Shown here one piece after another: positions 17,655-28,172 of a stretch of 64,000 nt of DNA. Location: the NCBI GenBank assembly GCA_016795545.1, contig JAEUGX010000087.1:31366-95365 (forward strand), written 5' to 3'. The notes under the pieces are model-generated. The model searched no databases and was not told the origin of the DNA. It was given only the letters and a program-made list of their open reading frames with translations. This stretch comes from Opitutaceae bacterium (GTDB taxonomy: Bacteria > Verrucomicrobiota > Verrucomicrobiia > Opitutales > Opitutaceae). How positions within the stretch are numbered: position 1 is the first letter of the stretch; each line of letters starts with the position of its first letter. A program made the position numbers and the translations under genes.

Positions 17655-18749
17655 TTAAAACGAATTTAGCGATTGGATGACGTGGTCCACCTGCTCGTCG
17701 GACAGCTCGGGGAAGATGGGCAGGCTCACGCAGCGCGCGCTCGCCGCCTCCGCGACCGGCAGGCTGCCCCGGCGGTAGCCCAGCGACGCGTAGCAGGCCT
17801 GCAGGTGCATCGGGCCCGGGTAGATGATCTCCGTGCCGACGCCGGACTTTTCCAGGTGGGCGCGCAGCGCGTCGCGCCGCGGGTGCAGCAGCGTGAACTG
17901 GTGCCACACGGACTCGCCGTCGGCCGGCACGACCGGCAGCTGCGCATCGGCAAGGCGGATGCCGGCGCGGTAGCGCGCCGCGATCGCCCGGCGGCGGGCG
18001 GTCCAGGCGGCCAGCCGCCGGAGCTTGATGTTGAGGACGGCGCCCTGGAAACCGTCCATGCGGAAGTTGAAGCCCACCTCGGCGTGCTCGTAACGGCGCG
18101 GGGAGCCGTGGACGCGCAGCCGCTGCGCCCGGTCCATGACCGCCGCATGCCGCGACACGAACGCCCCGCCTTCCCCGCAGCCGCCGAGGTTCTTGGTCGG
18201 GTAGAAGCTGAAGGTGCCGCAGTCGCCGATGAGCCCCACCGGCTGGCCCCGGTACGCGGCGCCAACGGCCTGGGCGCAATCCTCGACGACGAAGAGCCGG
18301 TGGGCGCGCGCGACGGCCATGATCTCGTCCATCCGCGCGGGCTGGCCGAAGATGTGCACCACCACGATGCCCTTGGTCCGCGGCGTGACGGCCCGGGCCA
18401 CGGCCTCCGGGCTCAGGCACCAGGTGTCCGGGTCGATGTCGGCGAACACCGGCGTGGCGCCGACGTAGCTGATGCCCCAGCAGCTGGAGGCGAAGGTGAA
18501 GGGCGTCGTGATCACCTCGTCGCCCGGGCCGAACCCGCCGCAGACCGAGGCCACGTGCAGCGGCGACGTGCCGCTGTTCATGCCCAGCGTCCGGGGATAG
18601 CCGAGCGTCGCGCTGAACGCCTGCTCGAAGTCCTCCACGTCCTTGCCCAGGCAGAAGCGGGTGGCGTCGTAGGTGGCGGCGAGCGCGGCCAGCACCTCGG
18701 CGCGGATCGCGCGGTGCTGCGGCTGGAGGTCGAGAAAGGGTACTTTCAT
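17655..18749 (-). CDS. DegT/DnrJ/EryC1/StrS-family PLP aminotransferase
   Basis: A 364-residue fold-type I PLP enzyme of the sugar-aminotransferase family. It opens with VPFLDLQPQHRAI, has GMNSGTSPLHVA and GDEVITTPFTFASS (cofactor ring contact), VVEDCAQAVGA, and the PLP lysine in FSFYPTKNLGGCGEGG. C-terminal LPIFPELSDEQVDHVIQ is also typical. Family members aminate keto-sugars on nucleotide carriers for surface polysaccharides or antibiotics. No other sugar gene adjoins it, so the substrate cannot be assigned. Sits between hemD and trpF in a loose leftward series. Confidence 0.9.
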   Translation of the reverse strand: MKVPFLDLQPQHRAIRAEVLAALAATYDATRFCLGKDVEDFEQAFSATLGYPRTLGMNSGTSPLHVASVCGGFGPGDEVITTPFTFASSCWGISYVGATPVFADIDPDTWCLSPEAVARAVTPRTKGIVVVHIFGQPARMDEIMAVARAHRLFVVEDCAQAVGAAYRGQPVGLIGDCGTFSFYPTKNLGGCGEGGAFVSRHAAVMDRAQRLRVHGSPRRYEHAEVGFNFRMDGFQGAVLNIKLRRLAAWTARRRAIAARYRAGIRLADAQLPVVPADGESVWHQFTLLHPRRDALRAHLEKSGVGTEIIYPGPMHLQACYASLGYRRGSLPVAEAASARCVSLPIFPELSDEQVDHVIQSLNSF

Positions 18750-18828
18750 GCGGATGGCTCCCCGCGCATTAGGCCGAGGAAGGCGGCCAGCGCAAAACTT
18801 ATCGCTGCGCCCCTCCGGCCGCGCCGGT

Positions 18829-19617
18829 TCAGCGCGCCAGCTTCCCGAGCAGCCCCTGCACCAGCGACTCCAGCGTGGCCTCCCCGGCCTCGAAGTCGAC
18901 GGGCAGGCCGAGCTGCTTCATCGTCGCCGTCGTGGTCGGCCCGATGCTGCCGGCCACCGGCCGGCGCGCCTTGGGCTCGAGCTTGAGCGCCGCCGCCTGG
19001 TCGAAGAAGGACTGCACCGCGGAAGGGCTCGCGAAGAGGATGGCGTCGGCCCCGTGACGCCGGAAACCCGCGGCGACCGGGTCGGCCGCCAGGTCCGTCT
19101 CCTCCGTACGGTAGACCGGCAGCTGGTCCACGATGGCCCGCTCGGCCTCGAGCTTCTCCACCAGCGCCTCGCGGTTCCGGTTGCCCGTGACCACGAGTAT
19201 CTTCGCGCTGTCCAGCGCCTCGCGCTCGGCCAGCCGGGCCGCCAGTTCCTCCCCGCTCGCCTTCCGGGGCTGGAGTTCAACCCGCAGGTGCTGCTCCCGA
19301 ACCGCCGCGGCCGTCGCCTCGCCCACGACCGCGATACGCACCAGGCCGAGCGAGCGGATGTCGTCGAACACCCGGTGAAACTCCTCGAAGAAGTACTTCA
19401 CCCCGTTGACGCTGGTGAACACGAGCCACTCGTAGGAGCCGAGCTCCTGGAAGACCTCGGCCAGCGTGTCCAGGTCGACATCCTTCCGCACGCGGATCAG
19501 CGGCAGCTCGATCACGTCGGCGCCCAGCTCCTCGAGGCGGGAGCGCCAGGGCGCGGCCTGGCTGGAGGGGCGGGTGATCACCACACGGCGGCCGGCGAGC
19601 GGCAGGGACGATTTCAT
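18829..19617 (-). CDS. hemD: Uroporphyrinogen-III synthase
   Basis: A 262-residue protein predicted to close hydroxymethylbilane to uroporphyrinogen III in haem synthesis. The ATG at 19617 gives MKSSLPLAGRRVVITRP. The two-lobed family shows only weak sequence conservation; present are LGADVIELPLI, YEWLVFTSVNGVKYFFE, and in the second half ADAILFASPSAVQSFFDQ and SIGPTTTATMKQLG. Position directly after hemC (55-base gap) strongly supports the call. Confidence 0.93.
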   Translation of the reverse strand: MKSSLPLAGRRVVITRPSSQAAPWRSRLEELGADVIELPLIRVRKDVDLDTLAEVFQELGSYEWLVFTSVNGVKYFFEEFHRVFDDIRSLGLVRIAVVGEATAAAVREQHLRVELQPRKASGEELAARLAEREALDSAKILVVTGNRNREALVEKLEAERAIVDQLPVYRTEETDLAADPVAAGFRRHGADAILFASPSAVQSFFDQAAALKLEPKARRPVAGSIGPTTTATMKQLGLPVDFEAGEATLESLVQGLLGKLAR

Positions 19618-19672
19618 GTTGGAAGAGGCGGGCGCAAGGGTGCGGGGCCGGGAGCGGCGGCGCGGGACGCCC

Positions 19673-20527
19673 TCAGGCCGGGAAACCCAGCTCCCGCAGG
19701 ATCCGGGCGGCGGTGGCGGCGGGCTGCGCAAAATCCGCGTCGGCGAGCGGCAGCGCGCGGATGCCGGTCTTTTCGTGGTAGATATGAAGCTTGCCCGGCG
19801 TCGCATGCGCCGCGAACGCGATCTGGCAGCCGCCGCCCATCATCGCCTGGAACGCCCGCTCCAGCGTCACGGCGCGAGCGGTGGCCGCATCCAGCGCCGC
19901 CCCGAAGCGCGCCGCGTCGGCCGTCCGGCATTGCAGCGCGATCGCCCCCTGCCCCACCGCCGGCACGCTCTGGTCGTGGGCCAGAGGCCGGAACTCGAGT
20001 CCCGGCCAGCCCGCGATGCCCAGCCGGGCCAGCCCGGCTGCGGCAAGAATGGAGGCGTCGGCCTCGCCCGCGGCGATTTTCTTCAGCCGGGTGTCCACGT
20101 TGCCCCGGATCTCGGTGAAGGTCGCCGCCGGGAACAGGCGGGCCACCTGCTGCTGCCGGCGCGGACTGCTGGTCGCGATCCGGGACGGCACGGAGACCCC
20201 GGCCCGCACCACCAGGACGTCGCGCGTGTCCGCCCGCGGCAGGTAGCCCGCGACGGCCAGCCCCGGCGTGTCGGCGCCCGGCAGGTCCTTGCAGCTGTGC
20301 ACCGCCGCATCCGCCTCACCACGCAGCAGCGACTGCTCGATCTCCGCGGTGAAGAGCCCCTTGCCCCCCTGGCGGGCCAGCGACCATTCCGCCTGGCGAT
20401 CGCCCGTGGTCACCACCCGGAGCAGTTCCACCTGAGCGCCCGCAAAGTGCTCCCGCAGCCGCGCCGCCATCGCCTCGGCCTGCACCAGGGCGAGCGGACT
20501 CTTGCGGGTCGCGAGGACGATTTTCAT
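19673..20527 (-). CDS. hemC: Porphobilinogen deaminase (hydroxymethylbilane synthase)
   Basis: A 284-residue enzyme polymerising four porphobilinogens. The N-terminus MKIVLATRKSPLALVQA is typical. Substrate-binding stretches are GGKGLFTAEIEQSLL, AAVHSCKDLPG (DLP motif) and SSPRRQQQVARL followed by EIRGNVDTRLKKI. The dipyrromethane-cofactor Cys is in MMGGGCQIAFAAHA; the more usual form is NGGCQVPIAA. About 25 residues shorter than E. coli HemC, mostly at the C-terminus. It precedes hemD; no hemA is seen upstream. Confidence 0.95.
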   Translation of the reverse strand: MKIVLATRKSPLALVQAEAMAARLREHFAGAQVELLRVVTTGDRQAEWSLARQGGKGLFTAEIEQSLLRGEADAAVHSCKDLPGADTPGLAVAGYLPRADTRDVLVVRAGVSVPSRIATSSPRRQQQVARLFPAATFTEIRGNVDTRLKKIAAGEADASILAAAGLARLGIAGWPGLEFRPLAHDQSVPAVGQGAIALQCRTADAARFGAALDAATARAVTLERAFQAMMGGGCQIAFAAHATPGKLHIYHEKTGIRALPLADADFAQPAATAARILRELGFPA

Positions 20528-20676
20528 GGAAAACGGACAATGCCGACGACCACCCGCACGGCAAGCCGGGCTTTTGGCCGCGAAGCGACATGCCCCGGCA
20601 AAACCGCACGATCGGAGCCCTCACGGGGTTTTCGCTCTTGCGGCAGCCACCCGGCTGCGATTTTTTCCGGCCTCAC

Positions 20677-20753
20677 GGACGATTAGCTCAGTTGGTTAGA
20701 GCATCTCGTTTACACCGAGGGGGTCGGGGGTTCGAGTCCCTCATCGTCCACCA
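20677..20753 (+). tRNA. tRNA-Val (anticodon TAC)
   Basis: A complete 77-base cloverleaf with encoded CCA. Acceptor GGACGAT pairs with ATCGTCC; D-arm GCTC/GAGC; anticodon stem TCTCG/CGAGG around loop TTTACAC, giving anticodon TAC (reads GUA/GUG). The T-arm carries the TTCGAGT loop. It is not part of a protein operon. Confidence 0.95.
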
Positions 20754-20764
20754 GCCTACGGCCC

Positions 20765-20786
20765 GGCGCGCTCCGGATGGCGCGCC
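20765..20786. terminator. Hairpin after tRNA-Val
   Basis: GGCGCGC / GCGCGCC with an 8-base loop begins 11 bases after the tRNA. It lies between the tRNA and the convergent asd gene. There is no T-tract. Confidence 0.4.
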
Positions 20787-20846
20787 CCAGGTTGGACGGC
20801 GAGCGCGGCTCTCGCCGTATGTATTCCTCGCTTTCCCTGTCCTTGC

Positions 20847-21875
20847 TCAAGCCCGCAGCGGCAGGCCCAGCTCGATCATCTTTTCGGCGGTCTGGATAGC
20901 GTTCAAGGCGGCACCCTTCCAGAGGTTGTCACCGCTGACCCAGAGGGCGAGGCCGTTGTCGAGGGCGGTATCGAGCCGGAGCCGGCCGACGCCGCACTTC
21001 TCCTTGCGGCTATACGCGAGGGGCGTCGGGTAGGCGTTGGCTGACGGGTCGTCGACGAGTTCCGCCCCGGAGAATCCGCGGATGGCCTCGCGGGCGGCGG
21101 CCACGCTGACCGGGCGGGTGAACTCGGCGTTGATTGACACCGAGTGGGCGCGGACGACGGGGACGCGGATGCAGGTGGCGGACACCTTGAGGTCGGGCAG
21201 GTCGAGGATCTTCCGGCTCTCGGCGCGCATCTTGGCCTCCTCGCCGGTGTAGCCGTCGCCGCCGAAGGAATCAATGTGTGGGATGAGGTTCTGGAAGATC
21301 TGGTAAGGGTAGACCTTGCGCGGCAGGGGCTGCCCGGCGACGTAAGCCTTGGTCTGGGCATCGAGTTCGACGACCGCGTCGGCGCCCGTGCCAGAGACGG
21401 ACTGGTAGGTGGAAAACACGACCCGCCTGAGTCCGAACTCGCGGTGGAGCGGATAGAGGGCCATGAGGGCGACCGAGGTGGAGCAGTTCGGGCTGGCGAT
21501 GATGCCCTGGTGCGTGCGCAGGGCCTGGGCGTTGATCTCCGGAACGACCAGCGGGACCTTCGGGTCCATGCGGAACGCCGAGCTCTTGTCGATGACCAGG
21601 CAGCCGCGCTTGACGGCTTCCGGCGCCAGCGCCTTCGACACCGAGCCGCCGGCCGCGAAGAACGCCAGGTCCAGACCGGCAAACGCCTCGGGCTTGGCCT
21701 CCTGCACGGCAAGCTTCTTTCCGCCGAAATCCAGGCTGCGGCCCGCGGAACGCGCCGAAGCCAGCGGCCTCAGCTCCGCCAGCGGGAATGCGTGCGCCTG
21801 CAGCAGGGCAATCAGCTCTTGACCGACTGCTCCGGTGGCCCCGACGATGCCGACTCGATAGGAATTAGTGCTCAC
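20847..21875 (-). CDS. asd: Aspartate-semialdehyde dehydrogenase
   Basis: A 342-residue NADPH enzyme reducing L-4-aspartyl phosphate to aspartate semialdehyde. The GTG at 21875 is preferred because it gives MSTNSYRVGIVGATGAVGQELI with the nucleotide-binding motif at the expected place; the ATG 43 codons upstream would add non-conserved residues. The active-site Cys is in IIASPNCSTSVALMALYPL, and the substrate-binding His is in VPVVRAHSVSINAE. Links lysC to thrC metabolically. The start lies within, and antiparallel to, the first codons of the divergent L,D-transpeptidase gene. Confidence 0.94.
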   Translation of the reverse strand: MSTNSYRVGIVGATGAVGQELIALLQAHAFPLAELRPLASARSAGRSLDFGGKKLAVQEAKPEAFAGLDLAFFAAGGSVSKALAPEAVKRGCLVIDKSSAFRMDPKVPLVVPEINAQALRTHQGIIASPNCSTSVALMALYPLHREFGLRRVVFSTYQSVSGTGADAVVELDAQTKAYVAGQPLPRKVYPYQIFQNLIPHIDSFGGDGYTGEEAKMRAESRKILDLPDLKVSATCIRVPVVRAHSVSINAEFTRPVSVAAAREAIRGFSGAELVDDPSANAYPTPLAYSRKEKCGVGRLRLDTALDNGLALWVSGDNLWKGAALNAIQTAEKMIELGLPLRA

Positions 21876-22413
21876 GGTGAATGATGCGTTGAAACGGTTG
21901 AAAGAAAAGTGCGACACGCTCGGAATCAAGCCCGCAGCGCGTGTCATGTCCGTTTCTCTCGCACAGCAGGTGCTCATGTTTTTCGAAGACTGTGCTTTGC
22001 GCAAGAGCTACATCGTCTCGACGTCGCTCCGCCCGCCCTCGAACGTGCAGGATTCGCTCGGCACCCCGCGCGGGCTGCATGTGGTCGCCGAGAAGCATGG
22101 TGCCGGCGCCCCGCCCGGCATCGTGTTCAAGGGAAGGGTCTCGACGGGGCGCCATTTCTCCGAGTTCGATCCTGCCGAACAGGAGCGCAACCTCATCACT
22201 AGCCGCATCCTCTGGCTTCGCGGCCTCGAGCCGGGCGTCAACGTCGGCGGCGCAGTCGACACCTATTGCCGCTACATCTACATTCACGGCACCAACCACG
22301 AGGACCGGCTCGGCCGGCCGGCGAGCGCCGGCTGCGTGCAGATGAGCAACCTCGACGTCATCGAACTCTTCGATCACGCGCGCGTGGGGGATCACGTGTG
22401 GATCGAGGATTGA
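21868..22413 (+). CDS. L,D-transpeptidase (YkuD-domain) family protein
   Basis: Up to 181 residues. The YkuD fold starts at about residue 27 (MSVSLAQQVLMFFEDCALRK) and contains LGTPRGLHVVAEKHGAGAP. The catalytic signature is YIHGTNHEDRLGRPASAGCVQM, with Cys156 as nucleophile. Members cross-link peptidoglycan or attach proteins to it. The start is uncertain: GTG at 21868 or 21877, or ATG at 21946. None gives a signal peptide, which is odd for an enzyme that normally acts outside the membrane. The first two starts collide with the asd start on the other strand. Confidence 0.85.
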   Translation: MLTVNDALKRLKEKCDTLGIKPAARVMSVSLAQQVLMFFEDCALRKSYIVSTSLRPPSNVQDSLGTPRGLHVVAEKHGAGAPPGIVFKGRVSTGRHFSEFDPAEQERNLITSRILWLRGLEPGVNVGGAVDTYCRYIYIHGTNHEDRLGRPASAGCVQMSNLDVIELFDHARVGDHVWIED

Positions 22414-22495
22414 GCGGGGCCGCAAGCGGGCGGAGGTCGGGGGGCCTCGACTTCCTTTTTCGAAGGGCTGATCCCGGCTGCCGGCCGACGCTGGC

Positions 22496-24739
22496 CTACT
22501 CGTTTCGTCCGAAGAGCAGCCGCAGCGAATTGATGCAGACGACGAGGGTGCTGCCTTCGTGGGCGCCGACGCCGACGGCCAAGGGGACGGCGCCGACCGC
22601 GGTGGCGAGCACCATCACGACCACGACGCCGAGCGAGAGGGTCAGGTTCTGCCGGATGATGACCTTGGCGCGGCGGCTGAGGCGTTCGGCGGCGAGGAAG
22701 CTCTCGATGCGATCGTGCATCAGGATAACCTCAGCCTGCTCCAGCGCGGCGTCGCTGCCGCGGGCGCCCATGGCGACGCTGACATCCGCCGCCGCGAGGC
22801 TCGGGGCGTCGTTGACGCCGTCGCCGACCATCGCCACGCGCGCCGCCGGGCGGGAGCGGCGCAGTTCCTGGATGGCCTCGACCTTCTGCTCCGGCGTGAG
22901 GTGGGCGCGCACCTCGTCGAGTCCGAGTTCGCGCGCCACCGCCTCCGCGGCCTGGCGGCGGTCGCCGGTCAGCATCACGGTGCGCAGGCCCATCCGCTTC
23001 AGTTCGGCGAGCACCTTCTTGGATTCGGCCCGGATCTGGTCGCGCAGCAGCACGCGGCCGAGAATGTCGCGGCCGACCACCCACACCTCGGCCAGCTCGG
23101 CCGGCGCCGGAGGCAGCTTGGCGGCCCAGCCGGCGAGCGGTCCCGCCTCCAGCAACTCGCGCCGGCCGAGCAGCGCCTGCGCGCCGCCGTAGCTGCCGCG
23201 CACCCCCTGCCCCACGATATTCCTGAAGTCCTCCAGCGGGATCAGCCGCACGCCCCGGGCCCGCGCGTCGCGCACGATCGCGCGGGCGAGCGGGTGCTCG
23301 GAGCGCGACTCCAGCGCGTAGGCCAGTTCCATGACCTCCGTCTCGCGCCCCGGCGGGAAGCTCTCATAGCCCGCCACGCTCAGTTCGCCGGTCGTAAGCG
23401 TGCCGGTCTTGTCCATGGCCACGATGTTGACATCGGCCAGCTTCTCGATCGCCGCGCCGCCGCGGAACAGCACGCCATGCCGCGCCCCCCAGGCGATGGC
23501 CGCGAGCACGGCGGACGGGATCGACAGCACGAGCGCGCAGGGGCTGGCGACCACCATCAGGGTCATGGCGCGGTAGAACGCGGACCGGGTCTCGGGTGTG
23601 TTGGCGAATGCCGGCAACCCGAATCCCAGCCACCAGACCAGGAACATGGCGAATGATCCGCCGATCACAAGGTAGGTGTAGCGGGTGCCGAACTTGTCGG
23701 TGAACCGCTCGCTCGGCGCCTTCAGCTTCTGCGCGGTCTGGATCAGTCGGATGATCTTCTGCAGCGTGCTTTCCGACGGCAGCCGCGCGACGTCGAAGTC
23801 GATCGCACCCCACAGGTTGAGCGTGCCGCTAAACACCGGGTCGCCGATCCCCTTCTCCACCGGGTTGGCCTCGCCGGTCAGCGCCGATTCGTCGCTGGCG
23901 CTCTTGCCGTCCGCGACGGTGCCGTCGGCGGCGAAGGCCTCGCCGGGCTTCACCCGCACGCGCTGTCCCACCTGCAGCTGCTCGACCGCCACCGCCTGCT
24001 CCGTCCCATCCGCCCGCACGAGGGTGGCCTGCTTGGGCGCAGTCTTGAGGAGCGCGCTCACCTCGCGCTGGGTCCGGTCCAGGGCAAACTCTTCCATGGC
24101 CCCGGACGCGGAGAACAGGAACAGCAGCAGGACGGCCTCACCCCAGGCGCCGATCGCGACCGCGCCCGCGGCGACCGCCAGCATCAGGAAATGGATGTCG
24201 ATCTCGCGCTTGCGCAGGTTCTCCCAGGTGTCGACCGCCGCGTCCCAGCCGCCCGCGATCAGGCCGATTACATAGATGCTCAAGGCAATCCAGCCGCGCT
24301 CGGGTGCGACCAGTTCGGCCGTCATGCCTCCGATGCCGGCCAGCCCGCAGGTGCCCGCCAGGATCGCCAGCTTGCGCCATTCCTGCTGGTCGGCGGGGAC
24401 CGCGGGCTTCACCTCGGGCCACTTCATCTCCCGCCAGTTCCAGAACTTTTCGGCCGTCACACACGTGTCGCGACCCACCACCATCGCGCCCCCCTCCTTG
24501 CGCAACGAATAGCCGCTCGGGGTCACCGCCGTCCGGCCGGGCCCAAGCCGGACCTCGACCGCGGCGATTGTCGCCGCCAACCTCTCCTGCAGATCAGCCA
24601 GGTTGATGTCATCCAGCGTCGCCACCGCAACCCGGTGCGCCTCCGGATCTATCCGCACTGCCCGCACACCCGGCTGTTCGCGGAGGAAGTTCACCAACTC
24701 CCTCACCCAGTCACTGCCTGCCTCGAGCCGGTGCGTCAT
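22496..24739 (-). CDS. P1B-type heavy-metal-transporting ATPase, probably P1B-4 (Co/Zn/Cd/Fe)
   Basis: A 747-residue metal efflux pump. The ATG at 24739 gives MTHRLEAGSDWVRELV. The first 70 or so residues look like a metal-binding (HMA) fold without any CxxC. Transmembrane helices start around residue 110. Actuator TGE is in ESALTGEANPVEKG; the membrane metal site is SPC (VVASPCALVLSIPSA, near 398); the phosphorylated Asp is in AMDKTGTLTTGE (near 441); hinge MVGDGVNDAPSL follows. The last helix has AHEGSTLVVCINSLRLL. SPC plus HEG-S-T is characteristic of the P1B-4 group. Other P1B substrates are less likely. Confidence 0.88.
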   Translation of the reverse strand: MTHRLEAGSDWVRELVNFLREQPGVRAVRIDPEAHRVAVATLDDINLADLQERLAATIAAVEVRLGPGRTAVTPSGYSLRKEGGAMVVGRDTCVTAEKFWNWREMKWPEVKPAVPADQQEWRKLAILAGTCGLAGIGGMTAELVAPERGWIALSIYVIGLIAGGWDAAVDTWENLRKREIDIHFLMLAVAAGAVAIGAWGEAVLLLFLFSASGAMEEFALDRTQREVSALLKTAPKQATLVRADGTEQAVAVEQLQVGQRVRVKPGEAFAADGTVADGKSASDESALTGEANPVEKGIGDPVFSGTLNLWGAIDFDVARLPSESTLQKIIRLIQTAQKLKAPSERFTDKFGTRYTYLVIGGSFAMFLVWWLGFGLPAFANTPETRSAFYRAMTLMVVASPCALVLSIPSAVLAAIAWGARHGVLFRGGAAIEKLADVNIVAMDKTGTLTTGELSVAGYESFPPGRETEVMELAYALESRSEHPLARAIVRDARARGVRLIPLEDFRNIVGQGVRGSYGGAQALLGRRELLEAGPLAGWAAKLPPAPAELAEVWVVGRDILGRVLLRDQIRAESKKVLAELKRMGLRTVMLTGDRRQAAEAVARELGLDEVRAHLTPEQKVEAIQELRRSRPAARVAMVGDGVNDAPSLAAADVSVAMGARGSDAALEQAEVILMHDRIESFLAAERLSRRAKVIIRQNLTLSLGVVVVMVLATAVGAVPLAVGVGAHEGSTLVVCINSLRLLFGRNE

Positions 24740-24803
24740 CCCCTCACAGTCTGTCCCGATGCCGAGGGGGTGCAAATTGAATCGCGGACGCCGCGGCCGC
24801 GCC

Positions 24804-24835
24804 AAAAAAAGGCGACGCCCCGAGGAGGCGTCGCC
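24804..24835 (-). terminator. Rho-independent terminator of acs
   Basis: Read leftward, the 9-bp stem GGCGACGCC / GGCGTCGCC with a 7-base loop is followed by seven T residues. It begins 29 bases after the acs stop codon. It lies just before the start of the metal ATPase gene. Confidence 0.93.
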
Positions 24836-24863
24836 GTGAAAAAAGCAGACCGGGGTGCGGCGC

Positions 24864-26816
<1,953 letters not shown>

Positions 26817-26822
26817 TAGTTT

Positions 26823-26827
26823 CTCCT
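26823..26827 (-). promoter_or_regulatory. Shine-Dalgarno of acs
   Basis: AGGAG on the minus strand, six bases before the GTG at 26816. It is one of the few clear ribosome-binding sites in this window and decides the acs start. Confidence 0.8.
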
Positions 26828-26919
26828 GTTTGGGGTTGAAGCTAAAAGAGGTCGGTAGCAATGCCCCCGACGGATTGCACGGTCAAGCCTAGGCAGCTTC
26901 GTATTATACCCGCTTTTGT

Positions 26920-28092
26920 ATGGATAAAGAAAATCAGCCAGCGCCGCCAGCGGCGCAGGCTACTCCCCCTCCTCCGGCCGCACCGGAAAACACGATCCGC
27001 GTCGAAGGCATCCTCGACCTTGATAACAGCCGCAACGGGCAGCTGCTCGACCTGGCCCGTCACGGCAAGCGCCGGCCGACGGACCCGTTCGTGCCGCGCG
27101 AGCTCGTGCGCCGGTTCAAGCTGCAGCAGGGCAGCATCGTCACCGCCACGGCCACGCCGGACGAGCGGTTCCCGAACCCGAAGGTGCGTTTTATCGAGAA
27201 AGTGGACGGCATGGACCTCGAGGCCCGTCGCCGCGCCATCGATTTCGCCAATCTTATCACCGTCACTCCGAACAAGCAGCTGCGCCTCGAGATGAAGGAC
27301 GGCCGGATGACCACCCGGGTCATCGACCTTTTCTGCCCTATCGGCAAGGGCACCCGCGGGCTGATCGTCGCCCCGCCCCGCACGGGCAAGACCACTTTCC
27401 TCCGCGACATCGCGCTCGGCGTCCTCGAGAACCATCCCGAGTGCCACGTGATGATCCTCCTCGTCGACGAGCGGCCGGAAGAGGTCACCGACTTCAAACG
27501 CAGCGTCCCGGCCGAGGTCTGGGCGTCGTCGAACGACGAGTCGGTGGAGAACCACGTCCGCATCGCCGACCTGTGCATCGAGCGCGCCAAGCGCCTGGTC
27601 GAGGCCGGCAAGGACGTGGTGCTGCTGCTCGACTCGCTGACCCGCCTGGCCCGCGCGCACAACACGCAGAAGAACTCCGGCCGCACCGGCTCCGGCGGCC
27701 TCGACGTCCGCGCCCTCGAGAAGCCCCGCCAGCTCTTCGCTGCGGCGCGCAACACCGAGGACGGCGGCAGCCTCACCATCGTGGCCTCCATCCTCGTCGA
27801 GACCGGCAGCCGGATGGACGACATCATCTTTCAGGAATTCAAGGGCACCGGCAACATGGAGCTGGTCCTCGACCGCAAGTGCGCCGAGATGCGCATCTGG
27901 CCGGCCGTCAACATCGCCTCTTCCGGCACCCGCCGCGAGGAGCTGCTGATCGACGCCAAGAAACTCGAGGGCATCCATTTCTTCCGCCGCGCGCTCGTGC
28001 AGCAGAAGATCGAGGAGGCGACCGACACCATGGTCACCCGCCTCGGCAAGACGAAGACCAACGACGAGTTCCTCAAGCTGATCGCCCGCTGA
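26920..28092 (+). CDS. Rho-family hexameric ATPase, short divergent paralogue
   Basis: A 390-residue Rho homologue. After a Pro/Ala-rich head comes an OB-like domain (residues about 25-100, VEGILDLDNSRNGQLLDL). Canonical Rho has an aromatic GYGFL-type motif there, but here it reads NGQLL; the helical N-terminal subdomain is also absent. The motor is intact: Walker [33 protein letters not shown]-loop LLLDSLTRLARAHN, R-loop FKGTGNMEL, and TRLGKTKTNDEFL. It is likely a helicase/terminator with altered RNA recognition. A full-length Rho is at 41212-43047. Divergent from acs. Confidence 0.88.
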   Translation: MDKENQPAPPAAQATPPPPAAPENTIRVEGILDLDNSRNGQLLDLARHGKRRPTDPFVPRELVRRFKLQQGSIVTATATPDERFPNPKVRFIEKVDGMDLEARRRAIDFANLITVTPNKQLRLEMKDGRMTTRVIDLFCPIGKGTRGLIVAPPRTGKTTFLRDIALGVLENHPECHVMILLVDERPEEVTDFKRSVPAEVWASSNDESVENHVRIADLCIERAKRLVEAGKDVVLLLDSLTRLARAHNTQKNSGRTGSGGLDVRALEKPRQLFAAARNTEDGGSLTIVASILVETGSRMDDIIFQEFKGTGNMELVLDRKCAEMRIWPAVNIASSGTRREELLIDAKKLEGIHFFRRALVQQKIEEATDTMVTRLGKTKTNDEFLKLIAR

Positions 28093-28172
28093 AAATTTCC
28101 CCTTGCCCCGGCTTTTCATTCCGGGACAGATTAACCCTTCCGCTCCCACCCTCTGACACGAAATCTTCCTGA

